The notes under the pieces are model-generated. The model was not told the origin of the DNA and ran no database searches. It saw only the letters and a program-made list of their open reading frames with translations. A stretch of 7,285 nt of DNA from Opitutaceae bacterium (lineage in GTDB: Bacteria > Verrucomicrobiota > Verrucomicrobiia > Opitutales > Opitutaceae), in contig PMSP01000348.1 in NCBI GenBank assembly GCA_003168315.1, positions 1 to 7,285 of the forward strand. Direction: 5' to 3'. Shown here piece after piece: positions 1-7,001 of this stretch. Positions within the stretch are counted from its first letter, which is position 1, and the number at the start of each line of letters is the position of its first letter. Position numbers and translations under genes: made by a program.

Positions 1-680
1 GAGATCCCCTGCGCGCTGGCGTCCCACGTCGGGCCGGCGATGCCGAGAGGCACAAAGAGCCGGGGCTGCAGGTAGTCGAGGACGGTCTGCCCTGTTACCT
101 TCTGGACGATGGCCGAGAGCATGTAGGTTGCCGCCGTGTTGTAGACAAAGTGGGTGCCCGGGATATCCGGCACCGGGAGCTCGAGGAAGGTCTTCACGAG
201 GCTTGGGGTGCCCGTGAACGGGAAGTCCTTGAGGTCATCGGCGCGCTGCCCGCTCGACATCCTGAGGAGGTCCCTCACCCGCATGGACCCGAGGTTCTTG
301 CTGGGAGTCGCCGGCGCCTCCTCGGGGAAGAACTTGAGGACCGGGTCGTCGAGGCTCAGCTTGCCCTCCGCGACCGCCAGGCCGACGGCTGTCGAGGTGA
401 AGCTCTTGCTGAGCGAAAACAGCACGTGCCGCTTGTCGGCGCTGTAGGGATTCCACCAGCCTTCCGCAATGACGTGGCCGTGGCGGACGATCATGATGCT
501 GTGAAGGGCGTCCACCTTCTGTTCCGCCGCCTCGACGAAGCCCAGGATGGCCGCCGCCGGCACCCCCTGCTCCTCGGGTGTGCTGCGCGGGAGCCGCTGC
601 AGGGGCTGGTCAGCGGGGCGCGCAGGCGCCGCCGCGGTCGTGAACAGGCAGGCGGCAATCAGGATGCGGGGAGTCATCAT
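1..680 (-). CDS. Serine hydrolase of the beta-lactamase/penicillin-binding-protein-like family, 3' part missing
   Basis: The reading frame starts with ATG at 680 (a second ATG follows at 677) and stays open for 226 codons to the left edge, so the C-terminal part is missing. Residues 1 to about 23 look like a Sec signal peptide: a short Arg-containing start, a hydrophobic run (ILIAACLFTTAAA), then small residues before Asp24. The mature protein therefore probably acts in the periplasm or outside the cell. The family nucleophile motif SxxK is seen as S89-L-S-K92, followed by the usual helix and a LSLDDPV segment (108-114). DLLRMSSG (137-144) is another family block. The second-motif tyrosine is probably Y180 in FVYNTAATYML, where Asn follows directly instead of the Y-x-N spacing of class C beta-lactamases, and IVQKVTG follows. 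The third motif would lie beyond the edge. The family includes esterases, peptidases and beta-lactamases, so the substrate cannot be told and resistance should not be assumed. No clear Shine-Dalgarno precedes the start. Third codon positions are less strictly G/C than in dnaE2. It is divergent from the GlxA/AraC regulator. Confidence 0.9.
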   Translation of the reverse strand, partial: MMTPRILIAACLFTTAAAPARPADQPLQRLPRSTPEEQGVPAAAILGFVEAAEQKVDALHSIMIVRHGHVIAEGWWNPYSADKRHVLFSLSKSFTSTAVGLAVAEGKLSLDDPVLKFFPEEAPATPSKNLGSMRVRDLLRMSSGQRADDLKDFPFTGTPSLVKTFLELPVPDIPGTHFVYNTAATYMLSAIVQKVTGQTVLDYLQPRLFVPLGIAGPTWDASAQGI

Positions 681-751
681 GGGGTTTTTGGGTCCTGGCA
701 GCTGAACCAGAGGGGCTCTCCCCCACCCATGGATCCGACTGCGGGGTTTTT
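681..751. repeat. Pair of 9-bp direct repeats GGGGTTTTT
   Basis: The sequence GGGGTTTTT occurs at 681-689, directly before the hydrolase start codon, and again at 743-751. The copies are 62 bp apart, close to six helical turns, which would put two bound proteins on the same face of the DNA. A related G/A-rich run (GGGAAAAAACGGG) lies at 818-830 near the regulator. Because T-runs are rare in this DNA the repeat stands out. A role as regulator half-sites is only inference. Confidence 0.35.
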
Positions 752-759
752 CAAGCGGT

Positions 760-778
760 GTCGGCGGCCGCTGCCGAC
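760..778. promoter_or_regulatory. Inverted repeat, possible operator
   Basis: GTCGGC (760-765) and GCCGAC (773-778) are perfect inverted copies. One G-T pair and one G-C pair extend them inward, leaving a 3-base loop. The repeat lies 79 bp before the regulator start and 80 bp before the hydrolase start, which is central for a divergent operator. AraC-type regulators usually bind direct repeats, so it may serve another factor or be chance in GC-rich DNA. Confidence 0.25.
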
Positions 779-856
779 CGAATGTCCGGAATTGTCGGAA
801 TAATGTCATATCGGACCCGGGAAAAAACGGGTAGGCTTGAACCCAACACGACAAGC

Positions 857-1840
857 ATGAGCCCCAGGCGAATAGGCATCCTCGGATTCGAAAACGTGAC
901 CTCCCTCGACATCGCCGGGCCGGCGTACGTGTTCGCGACCGCATGCGGCCTTGCTTCGAACCCCGCGGAGGGGCCCGCCTACGAGATCGTGCTGATCGGG
1001 GTCACCGGGACGGCCTTCCGGAGCGACTCGGGCCTCATGTTCAAGCCGGCGAGGTCTCTCAGGAACGCGCCCGCCCTCGACACGCTGATCATCCCGGGAG
1101 GGCACGGCCTGCGCGATCCCGCCACGAACGCCCGGGTCGCCGCCTGGGTGAAATCCCGGGCGGGGCGAATCCGACGCGTCGTGTCCGTCTGCACGGGCAT
1201 CTACGGGCTCGCGCCGACGGGGCTTCTCGACGGCAGGCGGGGCACGACCCACTGGCACTTCGCGGCGGACGTCGCCCGCAGGTTTCCGAGGCTGAAAGTC
1301 GAGCCCGACTCGATCTACGTGAAGGACGGTCCCTTCTACACGGCGGCGGGCGTCACCTCCGGGATAGACCTCTGCCTCGCGCTCGTGCAGGAGGACCTGG
1401 GCGCGCGGGCCGCCCTGGCCGTGGCGCGCATCTTGGTCGTCTACATGAAGCGCCCCGGCGGCCAGGAGCAGTTCTCCGAGCCGCTCAGGTTCCAGAGCCG
1501 CTCCACCGACCGGCTCTCGGAAGTCGCCGCGTGGATGGCCGGCCACCTGCGGGAGGACCTCTCGGTCGAGGCGCTCGCGCGCCGCGCCTGCGTCTGCGCG
1601 AGGCAATTTAGCCGCCGCTTCAAGCAGGTGTTCGGCGACACGCCCGCCGGCTTCGTCGAGGTCCTGCGCCTGAACGAGGCGCGCCGGCTCCTCTCCTCCG
1701 ACAGCGCCTCGGTTGAGGGCGTTGCCGACACGGTCGGCTTCGCCAGCGCCGATTCGTTCCGCCGCGCGTTCGAGCGCAGGTTCGGGATCACGCCGACCGG
1801 CTATCGGGGACGGTTCAGCCTGCAGGGGACGGCGTCATGA
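857..1840 (+). CDS. GlxA-family transcriptional regulator (DJ-1/PfpI-like domain plus AraC helix-turn-helix)
   Basis: This 327-aa protein has the length and order of GlxA-type regulators. Residues 4 to about 190 form a DJ-1/PfpI-like sensor fold: a RIGILGFENVTSLDIAGP start, LIIPGGHG (77-84), and the nucleophile-elbow region SVCTGIYGLA (110-119) with Cys112. The family segment TTHWHF (130-135) and the AGVTSGIDL block (164-172) follow. Residues about 218-320 form the AraC DNA-binding domain. The first HTH is at about 236-256. The second is at about 286-309, with the typical VADTVGF, SFRRAFERRFG and TPTGYR segments. It is probably a cytoplasmic transcription factor; the ligand is unknown, and an enzymatic role for Cys112 is not expected in this family. 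The start at 857 matches the usual family N-terminus. Upstream in-frame starts at 758 (GTG), 782 and 803 would add 18-33 atypical residues. The best regulatory candidate is the divergent hydrolase gene. Confidence 0.93.
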   Translation: MSPRRIGILGFENVTSLDIAGPAYVFATACGLASNPAEGPAYEIVLIGVTGTAFRSDSGLMFKPARSLRNAPALDTLIIPGGHGLRDPATNARVAAWVKSRAGRIRRVVSVCTGIYGLAPTGLLDGRRGTTHWHFAADVARRFPRLKVEPDSIYVKDGPFYTAAGVTSGIDLCLALVQEDLGARAALAVARILVVYMKRPGGQEQFSEPLRFQSRSTDRLSEVAAWMAGHLREDLSVEALARRACVCARQFSRRFKQVFGDTPAGFVEVLRLNEARRLLSSDSASVEGVADTVGFASADSFRRAFERRFGITPTGYRGRFSLQGTAS

Positions 1841-2115
1841 GAGGGCCCGCGGCCCCCAGCAGGTCGATGGAATTGCCGGCGATCTCGCTCGTCGTGGCGA
1901 TCGCCGTCGCGCTCATGGCGCTCTGCGCCGCGTTCCACGATCCCCAGCCGGACTCGGTCCCGCCGCGCCCGGGGCCCTGCGGCGAGGCCGCGAGGGTGCG
2001 GGCCTATTCGCCGCCGGCCGCGGCGATCACCTTGGTGAGCCGCCGCGCCAGCGCCTTGGAGTCCGGGATCGGCGATGAACAGGCGCCGTTCGCACAGAGG
2101 TACGAGGCGGGGTGA
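1837..2115 (+). CDS. Possible small single-pass membrane protein (doubtful)
   Basis: A 92-codon frame begins with an ATG whose last two bases are the first two of the regulator's TGA stop (ATGA overlap), a pattern typical of translational coupling. After a short Pro/Ser/Arg-rich start, residues about 13-33 (ELPAISLVVAIAVALMALCA region) form a convincing hydrophobic segment. A Pro-rich tail (PQPDSVPPRPGP) follows. The last 112 bases overlap, antisense, the 3' end of the DUF255 gene, which is clearly real, so the C-terminal third may not be protein-like by design. ATG at 1867 is an alternative start just before the hydrophobic stretch. I recognise no family. Open frames of this size are common by chance in GC-rich DNA. 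The coupling and the membrane segment are the only positive arguments. Confidence 0.25.
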   Translation: MRGPAAPSRSMELPAISLVVAIAVALMALCAAFHDPQPDSVPPRPGPCGEAARVRAYSPPAAAITLVSRRASALESGIGDEQAPFAQRYEAG

Positions 2116-3785
2116 TCGAGATCGGGGAAGATCGACTCGCCACGGGGCGGCGGCCCCTCCCGCCTGTCCCACCATTCGATGAGCCTGTACGCCGTAGCCG
2201 CCTTTTGCGCCTCGGCGAACATGGCTTGGGAGACCGGGCTGTCCTTCGCGCCGACGACCGTCACGTGGAGTGGCTCCGTCTTCAGCTCCTCCGAGGCGAG
2301 GAGAAGGCCGCCCGTGTACAGCCCCCGGTGGTCCAGGTTGTCCGGGGACTCGGCCCAGCGCAGGGCCGACTCGGCAAGCGCGTGGTCGGACGCCCGGCCC
2401 GACGCGTGCCCGAGGAGGTTCGCGAACCGGGCGAGGGCGACCGACTCGTCAAACTCCGGCAGCGGCTTCGGGAAGGACTGCGTCGTCGTGTCCGAGGAGG
2501 CGTAGCCAGGCTCGTCCCCCCTGCCGAAATGCGCCCGGATGAAGTCGGCCGCCGCCTGCGCGCGGGTGAGCCAGGCCGCGTCCCCCGTCGCCTCGTACAG
2601 GGAAAGGAAGGCCGACCCCATGGACAGCGTGTCCCCGAGGAACGGCCCGGCCGCGTCGGCCGCGTCGTGGCGGAACCCGCCGCCGGGGAGCGAGCGCTGC
2701 GCGAGCACCCAATCCGCCGCGCGGACCGCATCCCCCAGCGCGTCGCGGTCGCCCGCCGCGCCCGAATAGGCGCACAGGGCTACTATCGCCCAACCGTTCT
2801 CGCGGGCGTAGCGGTGCATGTCGACCCGCGGGACGCCGCGGGCCCTGCGCTCCGCATCCTCCAGAGAGAAATACTCGGCCGAGTGCTCGCCCGGGACGAG
2901 GTCCGCGTCCTGGCTCGTGTAGAACGATCCCTCGGGGCTCTCGAGGAAGGCCTTGAGGTAATGGGCGATCTGCGCCGCCGCGCCCCCGTATCCCCAGGCC
3001 GGCCATAGCTCCGCGGCCAGGGAATAGATCCGCAGGTTGTCCGCCTGGACCATCATGATCTTCTCGAAATGCGGGTGCACCCAGTCGCCGTTGGCGGAGT
3101 ACTGGTAGACGCCTCCCCAGGCCGGGTCGATGAGCTGGCGCTCCAGCCTCAGCATGTCGCGGGCGACCGCGTCGGCGTCGGTGTCGCCGCGGGACGCGGC
3201 GCGCAGGCAGTACTCGACGTTGTCGGCGTCGAGGAAGCGGTGCTCGACGCTCCAGCCCCCGACCGAGCGGTCATAGCCGGCCACGAGCCTCTCCCTCATC
3301 TCGGCCGTCGCCGCGCCGGACGGCTTGGCCCCCGATGCGGGCGCCGGCCCCGCAAGCGACGTGACCGAGGGGCCCGGCGAGGGGTCGTCGATGATCGCCT
3401 GCAGCATCGAGGCCATCTCGGCCGGGTTCAGGTACCCGCGGCGCCGCACGATCTCGCTCCCGTCCGCGGCAAAGACGATGGTCGCCGGCCACCCGTAGTC
3501 CTCGTAGCGGTTCGCGAGGTCGGGTCGCGAGTCCTGGTCCACTCGGACGGACACGTAGCGGGAGCCCATCAGGGCGATCACCTTCGGGTCCTTGTAGGTC
3601 GTCTCGTCCATGACGTGGCACCAGTGGCACCACACGGCCTCGAGGTCCATGATCACAAACTTGTGCTCCCGCTTCGCGGTCGCGAACGCCGCGTCCGACC
3701 AGGGCTGCCAGGCGATGGCGTCGGCCGCCCGTGCGCGGGAGGCCCCGAGGATGGCGAGTGCGGCGAGGAGGAGTCGGCGTGTCAT
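2004..3785 (-). CDS. Exported thioredoxin-like DUF255 protein (YyaL/SPATA20 type)
   Basis: This 593-aa protein combines a thioredoxin-like N-domain with an alpha/alpha-barrel-like C-region, as in the YyaL/SPATA20 (DUF255) family. The first ~21 residues (two Arg, a Leu/Ala-rich core, then SRARAAD) look like a Sec signal peptide, so the protein is probably periplasmic. The thioredoxin-like domain spans about 24-135. It has the family hallmark WCHWCHVM with the CxxC pair Cys53/Cys56, the VRVDQDSRPDL segment (80-90), and a likely cis-proline Pro100 in YGWPATIVF. The remainder resembles six-hairpin glycosidase-like folds, with family blocks GGVYQYS, HPHFEKIMMVQADNL, FYTSQDAD and a C-terminal SYLCANGACSSP. 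The C-terminal part ends with TAG at 2004-2006. The biochemical role of the family is poorly known; a thiol-redox or protein-folding function is inferred from the CxxC motif. It lies 102 bp after dnaE2 on the same strand and is convergent with the regulator. No good ribosome binding site precedes the ATG at 3785; a GGGAGGG run (3806-3812 on this strand) is too far upstream. Confidence 0.92.
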   Translation of the reverse strand: MTRRLLLAALAILGASRARAADAIAWQPWSDAAFATAKREHKFVIMDLEAVWCHWCHVMDETTYKDPKVIALMGSRYVSVRVDQDSRPDLANRYEDYGWPATIVFAADGSEIVRRRGYLNPAEMASMLQAIIDDPSPGPSVTSLAGPAPASGAKPSGAATAEMRERLVAGYDRSVGGWSVEHRFLDADNVEYCLRAASRGDTDADAVARDMLRLERQLIDPAWGGVYQYSANGDWVHPHFEKIMMVQADNLRIYSLAAELWPAWGYGGAAAQIAHYLKAFLESPEGSFYTSQDADLVPGEHSAEYFSLEDAERRARGVPRVDMHRYARENGWAIVALCAYSGAAGDRDALGDAVRAADWVLAQRSLPGGGFRHDAADAAGPFLGDTLSMGSAFLSLYEATGDAAWLTRAQAAADFIRAHFGRGDEPGYASSDTTTQSFPKPLPEFDESVALARFANLLGHASGRASDHALAESALRWAESPDNLDHRGLYTGGLLLASEELKTEPLHVTVVGAKDSPVSQAMFAEAQKAATAYRLIEWWDRREGPPPRGESIFPDLDHPASYLCANGACSSPIPDSKALARRLTKVIAAAGGE

Positions 3786-3847
3786 GTCGTTTCACTACGT
3801 CCCGGGCCCTCCCGAAGATGCAGTTCCAGGGGCCAGGTATTGCCCGC

Positions 3848-3877
3848 GCCGGCCCGCAAGTGCAATCCCGGTCCGGC
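3848..3877 (-). terminator. Hairpin after dnaE2, possible terminator
   Basis: Arms 3848-3856 (GCCGGCCCG on the plus strand) and 3869-3877 (CGGTCCGGC) pair in 8 of 9 positions around a 12-base loop. The hairpin begins 10 bases beyond the dnaE2 stop codon, where a terminator would be expected. No U-rich tract follows on the minus strand, so it does not meet the intrinsic-terminator pattern. It could weaken read-through, stabilise the mRNA end, or be chance. Confidence 0.3.
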
Positions 3878-3887
3878 CTGCCCCAGG

Positions 3888-6800
3888 TCAGTGGTAGTCG
3901 TGCGACGCGTTAGCGGGCAGCCCGAGTTCGGGCATCCCGGCGATCTCCTCGGCCATGACGTGGATCACGCCCTTCTCGTTCTGCAGGCGCCCCGTGATGA
4001 CGAGCGCGGGCTCGAGGTTGATGACGAGGCGCGCCTCCTCGAAGAGCCGCGGCCGCACGATCGCGTTCGCGAGGCCGGTCTCGTCCTCCAGCGTGATGAA
4101 GCAGAACCCCTTCGCCGTCCCCGGCCGCTGGCGGGTGATGACCGAGCCGCAGATCTTGACGCGCTCCCCCGCCCGCGCGTCCTTCAGCTCGGCCGCGGGC
4201 CGGACCCCCTCCAGCATCGGGCGGGCGATCCTCATCGGGTGCGCCCCCGTCGTCAGCGAGAGGTGCACGTAGTCGGCCCTCAGGCGCTCAAGGAGCGTCA
4301 TCCGCTCGAGGGGCGAGAGCGCCTCCTCGCCGTCGTCCGGCGCGTGCCGGAACAGGTCGTCGCCGCCGTGGAACGCCTCGACCCGCCAGAGGGCCGCCCT
4401 CCGGTGGTCGGCGAGGGCGTTCAGCGCGCCAGCGCCGGCCAGGACCCGGCGCTCCGCCGCGCTGAACGTCGTCCGCCTGAGGAAGTCGGCGAGGGAGGCG
4501 AACGCCCGCTCCGCGCGGGCGGCTATCATCGACTCAAGCGACGCGGCGCGCACGCCGCGCACGCTCCCGATCCCGAGGCGCACGGTGGTGTCCGAATCCA
4601 CCCGGCACTTCGCGTCGGAGGCCAGGACGCACACCGGCAGGAACGTGATGCCGTGGCGCCGGCCGTCCTGGACGAGCGTCGCCGGGGAGTAGAACCCCAT
4701 CGGCTGGCAGTTCAGGAGCGACGCGTAGAACGCGGCCGGCCTGTGCACCTTGAGCCACGAGCTCGAGTACGCGATCAGGGCGAAGCTGATCGCGTGCGAC
4801 TCGGGGAACCCGTAGAGGGCGAACGAGGCGAGCGACTTGATCAGGTACGCGACGGCCGGCTCGCTCACCCCGTTCTTCCTGAAGGCGACCTCGAGCCTGG
4901 CCTTCATCCGGTCGAGCCGCTCCTGGGAGCGGGTGAAGCCGATCGCCCGGCGCAGCTCGTCCGCCTCGGCGGCCGTGAACCCCCCGAGCTCCATCGCGAG
5001 CCTGAGGATCTGCTCCTGGAAGAGGACGACTCCGAGGGTCCGCTCGAGGATCGGTCGCGCGCGCTCGTCCGGGTAGGTCACGGGCTCCTCGCCGGTGCGC
5101 CGCTTCAGGTAGGGGTTCACGGCGTCCCCCTGGATCGGCCCGGGCCGGATGATCGCCACCTCGACCGCCAGGTCGTAGAAGGTCTCGGGCTTCATCCGCG
5201 GGAGCGTCGACATCTGCGCCCGGCTCTCGATCTGGAAGACCCCGATCGTGTCGGCCTCCTGCATCATCCTGAAGACGGCGGGGTCGTCCTTCGGGAGCCG
5301 CGCCAGGTCGACCGGCTGGCCGCGGCGGGCGCAGATCTCGCAGGCGTCCTGGAGGGCGGCCATCATCCCGAGCCCCAGGAGGTCCACCTTGAGGAGGCCC
5401 ATGTCCTCGATGTCGCTCTTGTCCCACTGCAGGACCGAGCGCCCCGGCATCCGCGCGTTCTCGAGCGGCACAAACTGGTCCAGGTCGCCCGAGCTGAGCA
5501 CCATCCCCCCGGAATGCTGGCCCAGGTGCCGCGGCAGGCCGCGGACGCGCCCGCAGGTCTCGATGAGGGCGCGCAGCCTCGGGTGCGCGTCGGGGACCCC
5601 CGCCATGCGCAGCTGCTCCCCGAGCTCGAGCGTCTGCGGCAGGTCGCCGCCGTGGTAGAGGCTCGAGAAGCGGTCGAGGGCGTCGTCCGGGAACCCGAAC
5701 GCCTTACCCACCTCGCGGATCGTGCTCCGGCCCCTGTAGGTGATCACGTTGGCCGTCATCGCGGCGCCCCTGCGGCCGTACCGCCTATACACCTCCTGGA
5801 TGAGCTCCTCCCTGCGCTCGCCGCTCGGCAGGTCGAGGTCGATGTCCGGCCAGTCCGTCCGCCCCTCCGAGAGGAACCGCTCGAAGAGCAGCTTGCTCTC
5901 GATCGGGTCGACGGCCGTGATCCCCAGGGCGTAGCATACCGCGCTGTTGGCGGCACTCCCCCTGCCCTGGACCAGCGAGCCGCGCTCGCGCGCGAAGGCG
6001 CAGAGGTCCCAGACGATCAGGAAGTACCCGCTGAAGCCGAGCTTCGCGATGAGGGCCAGCTCGCGCTCGAGCTGGCGCCGCACGTCGCCCACCACGCTGC
6101 CGTAGCGCTGCTGGGCCCCGAAGTACGTCATCTTCCTCAGGAAGGAGTCCTGCGACTCGCCGGCGGGCACCGGGTGGTCGGGGAACCTGTAGCCCAGGTT
6201 CGCGAGCGTGAACTCGAGCCGCCCGGCGAGCCGCGCGGCGTTCTCGACCGCGTCGGGGAGGTCCGCGAACAGCGCCGCCATCTCCGCGTGGGTCTTCAGG
6301 TGGCGCTCGCGGTTGAAGGCGAGCCTGCGCCCCGCGGCGTCCAGCGTCGTGTGGTGGCGCAGGCACGTGAACACGTCGACGACGCACGAGGCCTCCGGGA
6401 CCGCGTGGAGGACGCCGTTCGTCGCGAGGAGCGGCAGGCGCCGGGCCCGGGCCCAGTCGACCAGGAAGGTGTTCCAGCGCTCCTCGCCCGGGACCCGGTG
6501 GCGCTGGATCTCCACGTAGAGCCTGTCCGGCCCGAAGATCGCCTCCATCCTGGCGGCCGCCTCGGCCGCGGCCGCCGGCCCGTGCTCGAGCCACGCGCGC
6601 CGCACGGGTCCCTCCTCGTCGCCGGTCAGGGCGAGCAGGCCCTCGCAGGCCCGGGCGAGTTCGGCCCAGGCGACCCGCCCCTCCCCCTTCCCGGCCCTCA
6701 GGTGCACCGTGGTCAGGAGGCTGCAGAGGCCGCGGTACCCGGCCCGGGTCGCCACGAGGACCGGGACCACGGCGCCGTCCTCCATCGTGAGCTCGGAGCC

Positions 6801-6989
6801 GACGAGCGCCCTCACGCCGGCCTCCTTCCCCGACATGTGGAGCCGGACGGCCCCGTACACGCCGTCGCGGTCGCAGAGCGCGAGGGCCGGCATCCCGAGC
6901 CGCGCGGCCTCGGCGACCAAGGATTCCGGGAGCGAGCCGCCCCGCAGGAACGAGAACGCGCTCCGCGCGTGGAGTTCGACGTACGCCAT
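3888..6989 (-). CDS. dnaE2: Error-prone DNA polymerase DnaE2 (DNA polymerase III alpha-type)
   Basis: The 1033-aa product is a complete DnaE2, a C-family polymerase used for translesion synthesis and induced mutagenesis, usually together with ImuB. Order of domains: PHP domain (1 to about 250, starting AYVELHARSAFSFLRGGS); polymerase palm/thumb with GRGSAANSAVCYALGIT (342-358), PDIDLD (381-386) carrying catalytic aspartates, and KVDLLGLG (534-541) carrying the third, Asp536; fingers with EVAIIRPGPIQGDAVNPY (610-627), LGVVLFQEQ (652-660) and YGFPESHAISFALIAY (726-741); a helix-hairpin-helix region around 805-865; and an OB-fold (about 943-1010) with VKICGSVITRQRPGTAKGF. It ends in SHDYH, the usual DnaE2 C-terminus, so it is not truncated. 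Length and the missing C-terminal tail separate it from replicative DnaE. In the PHP domain the usual HxH is H7-A-R9, and the second block reads CDRDG, so metal binding is probably lost. The start at 6989 is preferred over an in-frame ATG 70 codons upstream because homologues begin AYVELH, an SD-like AGGG precedes it, and the upstream extension overlaps the preceding ORF. The preceding ORF on the same strand ends with the imuB 3' end. Confidence 0.96.
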   Translation of the reverse strand: MAYVELHARSAFSFLRGGSLPESLVAEAARLGMPALALCDRDGVYGAVRLHMSGKEAGVRALVGSELTMEDGAVVPVLVATRAGYRGLCSLLTTVHLRAGKGEGRVAWAELARACEGLLALTGDEEGPVRRAWLEHGPAAAAEAAARMEAIFGPDRLYVEIQRHRVPGEERWNTFLVDWARARRLPLLATNGVLHAVPEASCVVDVFTCLRHHTTLDAAGRRLAFNRERHLKTHAEMAALFADLPDAVENAARLAGRLEFTLANLGYRFPDHPVPAGESQDSFLRKMTYFGAQQRYGSVVGDVRRQLERELALIAKLGFSGYFLIVWDLCAFARERGSLVQGRGSAANSAVCYALGITAVDPIESKLLFERFLSEGRTDWPDIDLDLPSGERREELIQEVYRRYGRRGAAMTANVITYRGRSTIREVGKAFGFPDDALDRFSSLYHGGDLPQTLELGEQLRMAGVPDAHPRLRALIETCGRVRGLPRHLGQHSGGMVLSSGDLDQFVPLENARMPGRSVLQWDKSDIEDMGLLKVDLLGLGMMAALQDACEICARRGQPVDLARLPKDDPAVFRMMQEADTIGVFQIESRAQMSTLPRMKPETFYDLAVEVAIIRPGPIQGDAVNPYLKRRTGEEPVTYPDERARPILERTLGVVLFQEQILRLAMELGGFTAAEADELRRAIGFTRSQERLDRMKARLEVAFRKNGVSEPAVAYLIKSLASFALYGFPESHAISFALIAYSSSWLKVHRPAAFYASLLNCQPMGFYSPATLVQDGRRHGITFLPVCVLASDAKCRVDSDTTVRLGIGSVRGVRAASLESMIAARAERAFASLADFLRRTTFSAAERRVLAGAGALNALADHRRAALWRVEAFHGGDDLFRHAPDDGEEALSPLERMTLLERLRADYVHLSLTTGAHPMRIARPMLEGVRPAAELKDARAGERVKICGSVITRQRPGTAKGFCFITLEDETGLANAIVRPRLFEEARLVINLEPALVITGRLQNEKGVIHVMAEEIAGMPELGLPANASHDYH

Positions 6990-6997
6990 GGGGGCCG

Positions 6998-7001
6998 CCC
7001 T
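6998..7001 (-). promoter_or_regulatory. Ribosome binding site of dnaE2
   Basis: On the minus strand AGGG (within CTAGGGCGG) lies 8 bases before the ATG at 6989. It overlaps the TAG stop codon of the upstream chimeric/imuB-tail frame. This supports the short 1033-aa start of dnaE2 and suggests translational coupling between the upstream frame and dnaE2. Confidence 0.5.

Larger units (their letters stand above)
681..856. promoter_or_regulatory. Divergent intergenic region between hydrolase and GlxA-type regulator
   Basis: These 176 bases separate the minus-strand hydrolase start (680) from the plus-strand regulator start (857), so both promoters should lie here. The stretch is more A/T-rich than its flanks, especially around 791-828 (an AATAATGTCATAT segment and a run of six A). 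No convincing -35/-10 pair of the sigma-70 consensus could be placed on either strand, and neither start codon has a clear purine-rich ribosome binding site. The hydrolase leader contains two small self-complementary segments: CTGG/CCAG around 694-709 and GGGG/CCCC around 712-724. Assignment as a promoter region is inferred from gene orientation. Confidence 0.55.

Noticed and set aside
640..680. Lipoprotein signal (IAAC at residues 8-11) in the hydrolase
   Set aside because: The cysteine comes too early, leaving too short a hydrophobic region before it. An ordinary Sec signal peptide ending near residue 23 fits better.
150..803. Open frame on the plus strand opposite the hydrolase
   Set aside because: Low-complexity Arg-rich translation antisense to a clear serine hydrolase, crossing the divergent promoter region.
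758..856. N-terminal extension of the GlxA-type regulator
   Set aside because: The extra 33 residues do not belong to the DJ-1-like fold, and family members start just before RIGILGF.
1843..1855. Short GGGCC/GGCCC hairpin after the regulator stop
   Set aside because: Only five base pairs with no U-tract; expected often by chance in this base composition.
4534..5427. Minus-strand frame overlapping dnaE2
   Set aside because: Shifted-frame shadow of dnaE2 with no domain; dnaE2 itself is intact through this stretch, so there is no frameshift to explain.
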